Both the position numbers and the translations under genes were made by a program. Under the pieces are notes generated by a model, which saw only the letters and a program-made list of their open reading frames with translations, was not told the origin of the DNA and ran no database searches. Positions 15,157-22,652 of a stretch of DNA of 60,810 nt are shown piece after piece. The stretch covers positions 1 through 60,810 of the forward strand of contig SXOB01000023.1 of NCBI GenBank assembly GCA_005776945.1. The letters run 5' to 3'. Positions within the stretch are counted from its first letter, which is position 1. Every line of letters begins with the position of its first letter. The stretch is from Pseudomonadota bacterium (lineage in GTDB: Bacteria; Myxococcota_A; UBA796; GCA-2862545).

Positions 15157-16980
15157 TCAGCCCAGCGCGCCAGGGGCCATGCAGGTGTCGTCGCCACTCT
15201 GAATGATCTTGGCGAGGGCCGTGGCGTGGGGAAGCAAGTTGCGAACGTAGAACCGAAGGTTGTGCGCCTTTCCTTCGAGGTGGGGCGTGGGGCCCCGCTC
15301 GGTGATGACGCGCTTCGCGACGGCGGCCTGGTCGAGGCACTCCAGGCCAAGCTGGACGGTTCCGAACAGGTTGAGGAAGGGGGTCGCCATGACGAGGGCC
15401 GCGTCGAGTTTGCCGCTCATCGCCATCATGCCGAGGTGCATGGCCGTGGCGCCGAGCGCGTTGACGGCTTTGCCAAGCGCGTCGGCCTCGTCGCCGAAAC
15501 CCTGGGCCTTGCCGATTTCGATGTCGGCCAGCGCGTCCGTCATCCACTCCTGCACGAGGGCGCCGTTGTTCTGGCGCATTTTTCGGGCGAGCAGGTCGAG
15601 GGCTTGGATGCCGTTGGTCCCTTCGTAGATGCTGCCGATCTTGATGTCGCGGACGAGCTGTTCGAGCGGGTACTCGCCGATGTAGCCATACCCGCCGAGC
15701 ACTTGAACCCCCATCGCTGCGACGTCGAAGCCGCGGTCGGTCGCGATGGACTTGAGTACCGGAACGAGCAGTTCGACACGTCCGATGAGGGCGGCCCGGC
15801 GGACCGGGTCGTTTTCGGCGAGATCGAAGCGATGGCCGAGGCGGTAGAGGAGCGACCGCAGCGCTTCGGACGTCACCTTCATCGTCATCAGGTTGCGGCG
15901 GACGTCGGCGTGTGTCGAAATGGGGACGCGCGGCGCGAGCGGGTCGCGGAAGCGGGCGGCGTCGCTGCCCTGGTTGCGCTCGGCTGCGTAGCGCATGGCG
16001 TACGACGTCGCGGCCGAGGCAATCGCAACGCCCTGCATGCCGACGCCGATGCGCGCCTCGTTCATCATCAGGAACATGAGTTCCATGCCCTGATGCTCGT
16101 TCCCGACGAGCATGCCCTTGCAGGGGCGGTCGGCGCCCAACAGCAGCGTACACGTGGCGCTTCCGTGGATCCCCATCTTCTCTTCGATGCCGGTGACCTT
16201 TGCGCCGTTGCGCTCGCCAAGCTCAAGCGCGTCGTCGAAGTCGAACTTCGAGACCATGAACAGCGACAGGCCGCGCGTGCCTGGCGCGCTGTCGGGGGTC
16301 CGGGCGAGCACGAGGTGGACCACGTTTGGCGCGACGTCCGAATCGCCGCCGGAGATAAAGATCTTCTCGCCTTCGAGGTGGAACACGCCGTCGCCAACGG
16401 GCGTGGCGCGGCAACGGTTTTCGCCGACGTCGGAGCCAGCGCCGGCCTCCGTCAGGCACATCGTGCCAGACCAGGCGCCGGTGAACATCTTGCGTCCGAC
16501 GCCTTCGCGCAGGTGAGGGGGACCGTGATGCAGGATCACGCGCGCCGCCGCGGCCGTGAGGCCTGGGTACATCTCAAAGGCCATCGCGGCGCCGATGAAC
16601 TGTTCGACGACCGCGATCGACATGAGGGACGGGAAGCCGACGCCGCCGACCTCTGGAGGGGCCGAGACGCTGATCCAACCGCCTTCCGCCATGGTCGTCC
16701 AGGCCTCGCGGAAGCCTGGCGGCGTGGTCACGTTGCCGTCGGCGTCGAGTTTGCAGCCGACCCGGTCACCCACCGCGTTGATGGGGTGGAGGACGTCGGT
16801 GGCGATGCGCGCCGCTTCGTCGAGGGTGGCGTCGTAGGTGTCCCGATCGAAGGACGAGAACCGTTCGATGCCGGCGTAGCTGCCGACCATGTCGAACTGA
16901 TCAAAGAGGCAGAAACGGATGTCTTCGAGGGGCGGGACGAATGGCAGGCTACCCAAGGCGGCTCCCAGTTGGCGGGGCAC
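15157..16980 (-). CDS. Acyl-CoA dehydrogenase (long, C-terminally extended form)
   Basis: A protein of about 607 residues of the FAD-dependent acyl-CoA dehydrogenase family, in the long form with an extra C-terminal domain. It opens LPFVPPLEDIRFCLFDQF, has the FAD/substrate loop CLTEAGAGSDVGENRCRA, and KIFISGGDSDVAPNVVHLVLART. The EGTNGIQALDLLARK stretch includes the catalytic-base region. Such enzymes oxidise acyl-CoA in the first step of fatty acid beta-oxidation. The start is uncertain: GTG at 16980 gives a short lead-in before the conserved opening; no ATG is suitably placed. It follows the upstream lipoprotein gene closely. Confidence 0.9.
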   Translation of the reverse strand: MPRQLGAALGSLPFVPPLEDIRFCLFDQFDMVGSYAGIERFSSFDRDTYDATLDEAARIATDVLHPINAVGDRVGCKLDADGNVTTPPGFREAWTTMAEGGWISVSAPPEVGGVGFPSLMSIAVVEQFIGAAMAFEMYPGLTAAAARVILHHGPPHLREGVGRKMFTGAWSGTMCLTEAGAGSDVGENRCRATPVGDGVFHLEGEKIFISGGDSDVAPNVVHLVLARTPDSAPGTRGLSLFMVSKFDFDDALELGERNGAKVTGIEEKMGIHGSATCTLLLGADRPCKGMLVGNEHQGMELMFLMMNEARIGVGMQGVAIASAATSYAMRYAAERNQGSDAARFRDPLAPRVPISTHADVRRNLMTMKVTSEALRSLLYRLGHRFDLAENDPVRRAALIGRVELLVPVLKSIATDRGFDVAAMGVQVLGGYGYIGEYPLEQLVRDIKIGSIYEGTNGIQALDLLARKMRQNNGALVQEWMTDALADIEIGKAQGFGDEADALGKAVNALGATAMHLGMMAMSGKLDAALVMATPFLNLFGTVQLGLECLDQAAVAKRVITERGPTPHLEGKAHNLRFYVRNLLPHATALAKIIQSGDDTCMAPGALG

Positions 16981-16984
16981 CGGC

Positions 16985-17650
16985 CTATCGCTCGTCGGGC
17001 GGCGTCGCGACCCAGCGCTCCTCGCAGCGCGGCCCGCCGAAGACGACGTGGGCGGCGAGTTTGGGGAGCAAGGAATCGCGGTCGGCCGTGGCACAAGGGC
17101 GTTCGCAGATCTCGGCCATGACGCCGGCCAGGAGCGGCTGGACGCGGTCCTGGAAACAGGTGGTCGCGCCCTCCCAGTTGCGCGCCAACCGACCGAACCA
17201 GACGACCGCCTGTTCGGGGTGGGTGCACGTGTCTCCTCGCCAGGCGGCGTCCGGAGAGACGAGGGCACCCACGCTGACGAGGTCATCCTCGATCGAGCCG
17301 GAGCCGACGGCCGAAGCAAGTTCGACGTAGTCCACGGCGACGCTGACGGCCGCATTGCTGCCAAGGACGCGCAGACCCGGCAGCGCCATGGGCAGGGCGG
17401 CGAGCGACGCGTCGAACGCAGCGGTGTCGGCGGAGGTGGCTCGCCGCCGTCGGAGATGGTCGTCCAGGCGAGGCGCGAGGTCGGTGGCCGTCCGCAGCGC
17501 TTCACAGGCCGCGATGGGACTCACGCCGGCGCGGCCCACCCGGGTTCGGAGCCGAAGGCCGCCTTCGACGTGTTCCTGCGAGAGGTCCCAATGAGGATCC
17601 ACCCAGGACGGGAGGGGCGGTTCCGTACAAGCGATCCACAAGGCCAGCAC
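16985..17650 (-). CDS. Hypothetical lipoprotein
   Basis: An unrecognised 221-residue protein. It begins with GTG and the very short signal MLALWIAC; a TAA lies four codons upstream in frame, so no longer signal exists. The mature part contains several cysteines, including a CTHPEQAVVWFGRL stretch, CFQDRVQPLL and a CERPCATADRD pair, which suggests disulphide bonds outside the cytoplasm. No domain is recognised. It lies directly upstream of the long acyl-CoA dehydrogenase gene and is divergent from the next lipoprotein gene. Confidence 0.6.
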   Translation of the reverse strand: MLALWIACTEPPLPSWVDPHWDLSQEHVEGGLRLRTRVGRAGVSPIAACEALRTATDLAPRLDDHLRRRRATSADTAAFDASLAALPMALPGLRVLGSNAAVSVAVDYVELASAVGSGSIEDDLVSVGALVSPDAAWRGDTCTHPEQAVVWFGRLARNWEGATTCFQDRVQPLLAGVMAEICERPCATADRDSLLPKLAAHVVFGGPRCEERWVATPPDER

Positions 17651-17688
17651 GGCGTTGCGTTACCCTGCCGCGTGCTTGTGGACGACCG

Positions 17689-18366
17689 ATGGTGATCGTG
17701 GGTCTCCTTGCGTGCTTCCGCGCTTCCGATGAAGCGGTGGAGGACGCGGCGCCCGCGCCCGCGCCGGCTCCTTCGCCCGCCCACCTCCTACAGGGGACGA
17801 GCGTCGCGAAGATCGCCGAACAGCACTTTGCGGCCATTCTGGCCGCAAGCGGCGAGTCGGTTGCCGGAGGTCCCGAGGCCTGGCGTGTCGCGGGGGCGAC
17901 GGCAGAGGCCTCGGCTGCGGCGGCAGCGTCGTCATCATGGGCCTCACAGGGTGGGGCGCCGTTGCCCCCACCCGTCATCGATGGCCTTACGCCCAAGCCG
18001 GCGGACGACTTGCCGGGACTGTTGGCCCACCGTCGCGGTGACGAGACCCTTTGGCTGGGCCCCGGCGTCACCTTCGCCACGGACGCGCCCAACGACCTGC
18101 CGAGGTTGCTGGACTGGTACGGGGCACCCATGACGAATTTGGACCCTGACGGTGTCGCGTGGCTCGCGGCCAAGTGGCTCGATGTCGAACTGGTCACCGA
18201 GGCCGACGGGGTCGGCGCCCCCCCACTCGGCCTGAGGTCCAGTGGGGAGGACGGCATCTCTGCGAGCTTCGAGTTCTGGGTGAAAGGACCACAAGGGCCC
18301 CATGTTCTGCAACTGGAGGTGCCGCCGAATGGCCCCGCCTTCTGGACCTCGGGGGCCGCGCCGTGA
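17689..18366 (+). CDS. Hypothetical lipoprotein with Ala/Pro-rich linker
   Basis: A 225-residue protein starting MVIVGLLACF, with a candidate lipobox at Cys9. An acidic, Ala-Pro-rich linker (AVEDAAPAPAPAPSPA) follows, then a region with repeated alanines. The C-terminal half carries LWLGPGVTFATDAPNDLPRLLDWYGAP and a beta-rich end. No family is recognised. Its stop overlaps the GTG of the downstream NlpC/P60-like gene (GTGA), so the two are probably made together; the pair may form a surface peptidoglycan-related unit. Confidence 0.6.
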   Translation: MVIVGLLACFRASDEAVEDAAPAPAPAPSPAHLLQGTSVAKIAEQHFAAILAASGESVAGGPEAWRVAGATAEASAAAAASSSWASQGGAPLPPPVIDGLTPKPADDLPGLLAHRRGDETLWLGPGVTFATDAPNDLPRLLDWYGAPMTNLDPDGVAWLAAKWLDVELVTEADGVGAPPLGLRSSGEDGISASFEFWVKGPQGPHVLQLEVPPNGPAFWTSGAAP

Positions 18367-18977
18367 GTGTGCCGCCGCTCGGCGAGCTCAATGGGTCCAT
18401 CCTCGCGGAGGCCCAGCGGGTCACTGACGGCGCCTACCGTTTCACGCCGGGGCCTTCGGCGTCGCCGACGGACAATCCGCGGGACGCTGAGCACGACGGA
18501 ACGGGTGAAGACCTCGTCGCTGCAGGGCGGGTCTTCGCGCGAGGGGCCGCAGACGGGGCGACCTACTGCTGCGGTTTTGTGCTGGCGGTGACCTTCAGAG
18601 CATGGCGCCGATGGAGCGCAGAGCAGGGCGAAGCGATGCTGTGGAACTTGCTCGATCCGCCGGCCCTCGACGCACTCGTTGTCGATTGGTTCTGCCCAAC
18701 TGTCGGGCACGGCGGGGTGGTCGACGCCTTGGTCGCCCGAGGTTGGGGTCTGGAAGTGTCAGCCGAAACGGCTGTCGCGGGGGACCTGATCCAATTCTGG
18801 CGAAGCCACGAGCCCCCAAGTGGGCATCAAGCGGTATTGATCGGGCTCGCTCGCAACGAGGAGGGGGACACGGTGGTCACCTACCACTCGAGTCAACGTG
18901 CCACAGGTGGACCTGGCGAGACGAGCGAAGTGCTCGGACCAGACTGGGAGATGCGCATCGTTCGCGTCGGCGGCTAG
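18363..18977 (+). CDS. NlpC/P60-like (papain-fold) protein
   Basis: A 204-residue protein beginning with GTG overlapping the upstream stop. The pattern GATYCCGFVLAVTFRAW (Cys69/Cys70) is followed by AGDLIQFWRS and GHQAVLIGLA with His155, and then a further polar residue, His175, in VTYHSSQ. The order Cys, GD-hydrophobic strand, His, polar residue is that of NlpC/P60 and CHAP cysteine peptidases that cut peptidoglycan peptides. No signal peptide is seen in this frame, which is odd for such an enzyme. It may rely on the upstream lipoprotein, or the start may be wrong. The family call is by motif order only. Confidence 0.5.
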   Translation: MSVPPLGELNGSILAEAQRVTDGAYRFTPGPSASPTDNPRDAEHDGTGEDLVAAGRVFARGAADGATYCCGFVLAVTFRAWRRWSAEQGEAMLWNLLDPPALDALVVDWFCPTVGHGGVVDALVARGWGLEVSAETAVAGDLIQFWRSHEPPSGHQAVLIGLARNEEGDTVVTYHSSQRATGGPGETSEVLGPDWEMRIVRVGG

Positions 18978-18990
18978 CCACCCGCCCTGC

Positions 18991-19785
18991 TTACGGGCAC
19001 AGGCCCCCGTCACCCTCGGCCGGCACGCCCTCGCCGCCGGACACCGCCAACGTGTCGCCTGCGCCGCTCCAACAGACCGTAAAGGGGACATCGCCTTTGT
19101 CCGTGGAGAGCACCCCCTCGGCGATTCCGCCGTCGAGCCCCGTGGACACGGTCCCCACCGCCGGCCATGCAACGCCGTCCTCCGTCAACAGGAGCCGGGT
19201 GTCGAAGGTGTAGACCTCGCCCACAACGGCCTCATGGGTGGGGACGACCCCCGATCCCGCCGTGTCGGCAAAGGTGCCGTCCGGGCCCCAAGACAAGGTG
19301 ATTTCCGCCGGAGACGCGGTCGGGGACCAGATCGCCCGATCCCAAAGGAGCGTGCCCGCATCGTCCCCCGACGAGGTGCTCGAACCGGTGGCCGCGTAGG
19401 GGCCGCCCGCGTCGGTAGCCGCCTCGAAGGACCCTTCGATGGCGCCGTCGTCCGGGGCGAGGACCGTGGCCGTCAACCAACCGACAGCGATCGCTTCTCC
19501 TTCCCGCCACGTGGCCGCGACGGCGTCCCAGCTGCGGACCTCCGCGCTGCGCGTTTCAGGAGTGGCGGGGCGAAGGGCGTCGGCAGCGCCAAGCGGTTGA
19601 GCGATGCGCGCGTCGAACTCCGCGGCGGCGGCGACGAGTTGTGGCAGAACGGGGTCGCTACCCACGGTGGCGATTCGCAGCGACAAGGGCGATCCGAGCG
19701 TCGTCGGCGGCAGCGCCGAAAGAAACTCGGCGTCGGCGGCCAACACGTCGTTGGAGATGGGGGCGCCGCAGGCCAGGAAGGTCAG
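18991..19785 (-). CDS. Hypothetical lipoprotein with apparent CTG start
   Basis: A roughly 264-residue unrecognised protein encoded last in the sigma factor/caspase operon. In frame, the coding region can begin at a CTG whose last two bases form part of the caspase gene's TGA (CTGA). This is the same overlap geometry as the ATGA and GTGA junctions elsewhere here. It gives MTFLACGAPIS, a minimal lipobox. No ATG, GTG or TTG is available nearby; an ATT one codon earlier is the alternative. The mature part is rich in Ala, Asp, Thr and Gly with beta-type sequence and a Cys-containing C-terminus (FTVCWSGAGD). Confidence 0.55.
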   Translation of the reverse strand: MTFLACGAPISNDVLAADAEFLSALPPTTLGSPLSLRIATVGSDPVLPQLVAAAAEFDARIAQPLGAADALRPATPETRSAEVRSWDAVAATWREGEAIAVGWLTATVLAPDDGAIEGSFEAATDAGGPYAATGSSTSSGDDAGTLLWDRAIWSPTASPAEITLSWGPDGTFADTAGSGVVPTHEAVVGEVYTFDTRLLLTEDGVAWPAVGTVSTGLDGGIAEGVLSTDKGDVPFTVCWSGAGDTLAVSGGEGVPAEGDGGLCP

Positions 19786-21332
19786 AATCGGACACCCGCC
19801 GCAAGCGTCAGTTGGCTGAGAATGGGGAAGGTCACGGCATCGTCCCAGGTGAGGGGCGTGAGCAGGACGGTGAGATCGAGGTCGGCCGTGAACCGGCCAT
19901 GGTGGACGCCGACCCAGCCCTTCGGCCCGCCGCCGAGCGTCGCGGCGGTTTGGGTGCCGAGCGCCGGGTCGGGGAAGTGGCGACCCAAGGCCAGCGCGGA
20001 GAACTGCCCGCCGAGGCCGGCTCGGACGAGGTTGGGGCCCGTCGCCCAACCCGCGTTGGCCCCGACCGACCAGGACGAGACCGTCAAGTCGACGCTGTGC
20101 CCGTCGACCACAATCGACGTGGGCGCGCCGCCGGCCAGGACGTCGAAGCCCACCCAGCGTCGGGCCGGTGGCAGGATGCGGAGGTCGAGCCCGAGCACGG
20201 GGTGTCCGGGGACGTAAGCCACGTCGGCGGCGCTTTCGGCGGCGAAGCGGCGTCCCCCGATCGCGACCCGCAGGGCGAGGTCCGGCATGCGGGACTTGCG
20301 AACGGCGGCATCCAGCGGTCCGCGGGAGACGGCGTCGTCGTAGGCGACGCTCACGAAGTCCGTGTCGACGACGGAGTGGGTCTCGCCACGCCGGACCGCG
20401 TAGTGGGCTTCTTCCAAGTAGCCGGGTTGCCTTCGGTGGACGGCGTAGGGGCCGGGCCGTAAAGACAACGTGACGGGGCGGCTGCCGTCGACTTCGGCGA
20501 CGTACCGGTTGCGGGTGCCGTCCCAGACCGCAAACGTGCCGCTGAGGTCGCCGAGGAAGTTGAGGTGGCTGGTGGCGGCGTCGACCCGCGTGAGGACAAC
20601 TTCGCCCGCGCCGCTCAGGTCGAAGTCGAAGCTCGCGGTTTGGCGCTCCGGCGCGTTGCGGGTCGCGAAGGCCGTTTCCCCGTGGACCCAGGTGTAGGCT
20701 TCGGGCAGCGTGATGTCGCCGTCGCGGTCGTGGTCGGCGGCGCCGAGCAGCGCTGTGTGCAGGTAGTGGGTGAAAAAGCCGCCCCCGACGTCCGCCGACT
20801 CCTGGGAGAGCTCGCTTGCTGCTGACGACGTGAGGAACGCCGTGCCGTGCGCCGCCTCAGCGGAGACGGTGAGGTCGAAGCTCGGCCCCTTGACGACGCC
20901 TTTGGCCCGAAGCGCCGCCCCGGAGCGGCACGCGTCCAACATCGCGACGCGGACGTCGGCTCCGCTGTCTTCCAAGAGGCTTCGGAGCGCGTCGTGGGTG
21001 AGCACGGACGGTCCGAGGTGCAGCCCATCGACATCGCCGTGGCCCGAGTACGTGAACACGAGCGAGGTCGTCCGGCCGGCGTTGCGCGCGTCCACCAGCG
21101 TCGAATGCAGTTGTGCAAAGGCGGCCTCGACGCCCTGCCGGCCGACGTTCTCGAGGAGGATGGCCCTCTGGGGGTCGACACCGCCCAACTCGATGAAGAC
21201 GTCGCGCATCTTCGCCGCGTCGCTCGTCGCAAACACGAGGCGCGCTTCGTCGGCGGCACCAAGGTTGTTGCCAACGAAGATGCCGACGCGGAGCGGCTCC
21301 GCGGCGAGCGCTGCCGCAGCGAACAGGATCAA
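19782..21332 (-). CDS. Caspase-like protease fused to a predicted outer-membrane barrel
   Basis: A 516-residue exported protein: an 11-residue signal, MILFAAAALAA, then a C14-type caspase (orthocaspase) domain at about 12-230. The catalytic pair is clear: His98 in FTYSGHGD and Cys135 in MLDACRSG. A middle beta-sandwich segment with SRPVTLSLRPGPYAVHRRQPGYLEE resembles a PEGA-type domain. The last 170 or so residues alternate small and aromatic residues and end in Phe (LTLAAGVRF), as outer-membrane beta-barrels do. Caspase-fold proteases cut after Arg/Lys or Asp; the target is unknown. It overlaps the anti-sigma-like gene upstream (ATGA) and the lipoprotein downstream (CTGA). Confidence 0.82.
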   Translation of the reverse strand: MILFAAAALAAEPLRVGIFVGNNLGAADEARLVFATSDAAKMRDVFIELGGVDPQRAILLENVGRQGVEAAFAQLHSTLVDARNAGRTTSLVFTYSGHGDVDGLHLGPSVLTHDALRSLLEDSGADVRVAMLDACRSGAALRAKGVVKGPSFDLTVSAEAAHGTAFLTSSAASELSQESADVGGGFFTHYLHTALLGAADHDRDGDITLPEAYTWVHGETAFATRNAPERQTASFDFDLSGAGEVVLTRVDAATSHLNFLGDLSGTFAVWDGTRNRYVAEVDGSRPVTLSLRPGPYAVHRRQPGYLEEAHYAVRRGETHSVVDTDFVSVAYDDAVSRGPLDAAVRKSRMPDLALRVAIGGRRFAAESAADVAYVPGHPVLGLDLRILPPARRWVGFDVLAGGAPTSIVVDGHSVDLTVSSWSVGANAGWATGPNLVRAGLGGQFSALALGRHFPDPALGTQTAATLGGGPKGWVGVHHGRFTADLDLTVLLTPLTWDDAVTFPILSQLTLAAGVRF

Positions 21333-22051
21333 GGAGCCCGCCGAAGCAGCACGGCGTCGGCGTCGGGATGGGCACGCGCCCAGGCGGCCACGGCCTCCAG
21401 GCCACCGGACTCGAGGGGCCCGGAGATCGCGTCCTTGGCCTCTTCAATCGTCAGATCGTCACCAAAGACGGCGACAATGAGCTCGTCACCGGCAGCGTCG
21501 TCGAGCGCGAGGGAGCCGGGCAGGGAAGTCGCCGCGTGAGGATTCGACAACGTCTGGTGATCTTCGCCCGCCTCAGGCCAAGCCACGCTGACCTCACCTC
21601 GGCCGTCGATGGCCAACACGACGACCGCGGAGTGGTTGGCGGGATGGACGGAGAACACGACGGGGTCTCCCGGCTTCAGGCCTTCGCCATGGTACGGCAC
21701 CAGCGCGTTTTCGCCCACTCGCCGAGCGTCGAGGGTTGCGCCGCCGCGAAAGGCGATGGGAGTTGTCGAGGGCGGCGTCGTCGGCCAGATGGCGAGGGCG
21801 ACCACGGCGGCCGCGGCCAAACCGGCGAACCAGCGCCCAAGCGATCGATTCGCCGGCGCGTTCAGCCGGACTGCACGCGCCCGAATCGCTGCGACGTCCA
21901 CCGGGGGCAACGTGGCGGAGAGCGCCTCAAGCTCTTCGAGGTGGGCCCGTTCGGCCGGCCCCAGGGCAAGGCTGCCTTCCGGCAACTCGCCGGTCGCGAG
22001 GCGGTCAAGTTGGAGTCGGCTGGGACGAATCCCCGCTGAGTTCAGGTCCAT
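21329..22051 (-). CDS. Membrane anti-sigma-like protein with DUF4384-like domain
   Basis: A 240-residue protein. Its N-terminus (LDRLATGELPEG...LEELEALSATLPP) looks like a short anti-sigma cytoplasmic domain, a single helix spans about 74-90, and a periplasmic region follows with LVPYHGEGLKPGDPVVFSVHPANHSAVVVLAIDGRGEVSVAWPEAG. That last region resembles DUF4384, a domain often joined to caspase domains; here it is on a separate gene. The gene overlaps the ECF sigma factor gene by 10 bp and the caspase gene by 4 bp. It probably controls the sigma factor and relays an envelope signal. No zinc-binding HxxxCxxC motif is seen. Confidence 0.65.
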   Translation of the reverse strand: MDLNSAGIRPSRLQLDRLATGELPEGSLALGPAERAHLEELEALSATLPPVDVAAIRARAVRLNAPANRSLGRWFAGLAAAAVVALAIWPTTPPSTTPIAFRGGATLDARRVGENALVPYHGEGLKPGDPVVFSVHPANHSAVVVLAIDGRGEVSVAWPEAGEDHQTLSNPHAATSLPGSLALDDAAGDELIVAVFGDDLTIEEAKDAISGPLESGGLEAVAAWARAHPDADAVLLRRAP

Positions 22052-22572
22052 GGCAGCTCCAGGCAGGCGACGGCGGCCGCCGACGCACCGAGGGTGGCGC
22101 GAGCGAGGTCGAGGAAGGCATTCAGGCGCTTGCGGACGGTGGGGACGCTGAGGCCCACAAGATGGGCCACCTCGTCCCTCGTGCAGTCGTCGAAGAAGGT
22201 GTGGATGACGATGCGGCGCGTCTCGTCGTCGGCCGTCGTGAGCAGCTCACGGACGCGGTCGTGGTCGATGGATGCGGACTCCTCTTCAGCCCCGCCCGGG
22301 TGCAATTCCTCTCCGCGGCGATCGAGAAGGCGCCCTCGGCCGGTCGTGTCGCGGAGGTGGTTCAGGCTGAGGTTGGTCCCGATTCTGTACATCCACGTCA
22401 GGGGGCTGGCCTCGTTGCGAAAGGCGTCCCCACGCACGATCGCGCGCGCAAAGGTCTCGTGGACGACGTCCCATGCGAGGGCCTCGTCGCGAAGGATGCG
22501 CCGGCACCGATGCAACAGCACCGCCGCGTAGCGGTCATAGAGCATTTGGATTTCGCGGTCGGAGAAGGCCAA
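22042..22572 (-). CDS. ECF-type RNA polymerase sigma factor
   Basis: A 176-residue sigma-70 family protein of the extracytoplasmic function class. Region 2 runs from about 10 to 75, with MLYDRYAAVLLHRCRRILRDEALAWDVVHETFARAI and a TWMYRIGTNLSLNHLRD end. Region 4 (about 110-165) has ETRRIVIHTFFDDCTRDEVAHLVGLSVPTVRKRLNAFL. Region 3 is absent, as is usual for ECF factors. It heads a four-gene operon with the anti-sigma-like, caspase and lipoprotein genes and probably directs RNA polymerase to its own promoter and other envelope genes. The divergent gap to the methylase gene is 80 bp. Confidence 0.93.
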   Translation of the reverse strand: MAFSDREIQMLYDRYAAVLLHRCRRILRDEALAWDVVHETFARAIVRGDAFRNEASPLTWMYRIGTNLSLNHLRDTTGRGRLLDRRGEELHPGGAEEESASIDHDRVRELLTTADDETRRIVIHTFFDDCTRDEVAHLVGLSVPTVRKRLNAFLDLARATLGASAAAVACLELPWT

Positions 22573-22592
22573 CGAACCCTCTGGCTCTTGGA

Positions 22593-22610
22593 CCCGCGAG
22601 TTGCCGCGGG
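22593..22610. promoter_or_regulatory. Inverted repeat in the sigma factor/methylase divergent gap
   Basis: CCCGCG-AGTTGC-CGCGGG is a perfect 6-bp inverted repeat with a 6-nt spacer, about 20 bp upstream of the sigma factor start and in the only non-coding gap between it and the methylase gene. It could be an operator or simply reflect GC-rich sequence. No -35/-10 pair can be assigned with confidence. Confidence 0.3.
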
Positions 22611-22652
22611 CGGAAACGCCGAGGGTTGGCTACCGTGCCGGGCGGAGGTTGG

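Noticed and set aside
19782-21332. Caspase gene as an effector of a CBASS, CRISPR or other anti-phage system
   Set aside because: It has a signal peptide and a probable outer-membrane barrel, and its partners are a sigma factor and an anti-sigma-like protein; no nucleotide cyclase, Cas gene or sensor is nearby.
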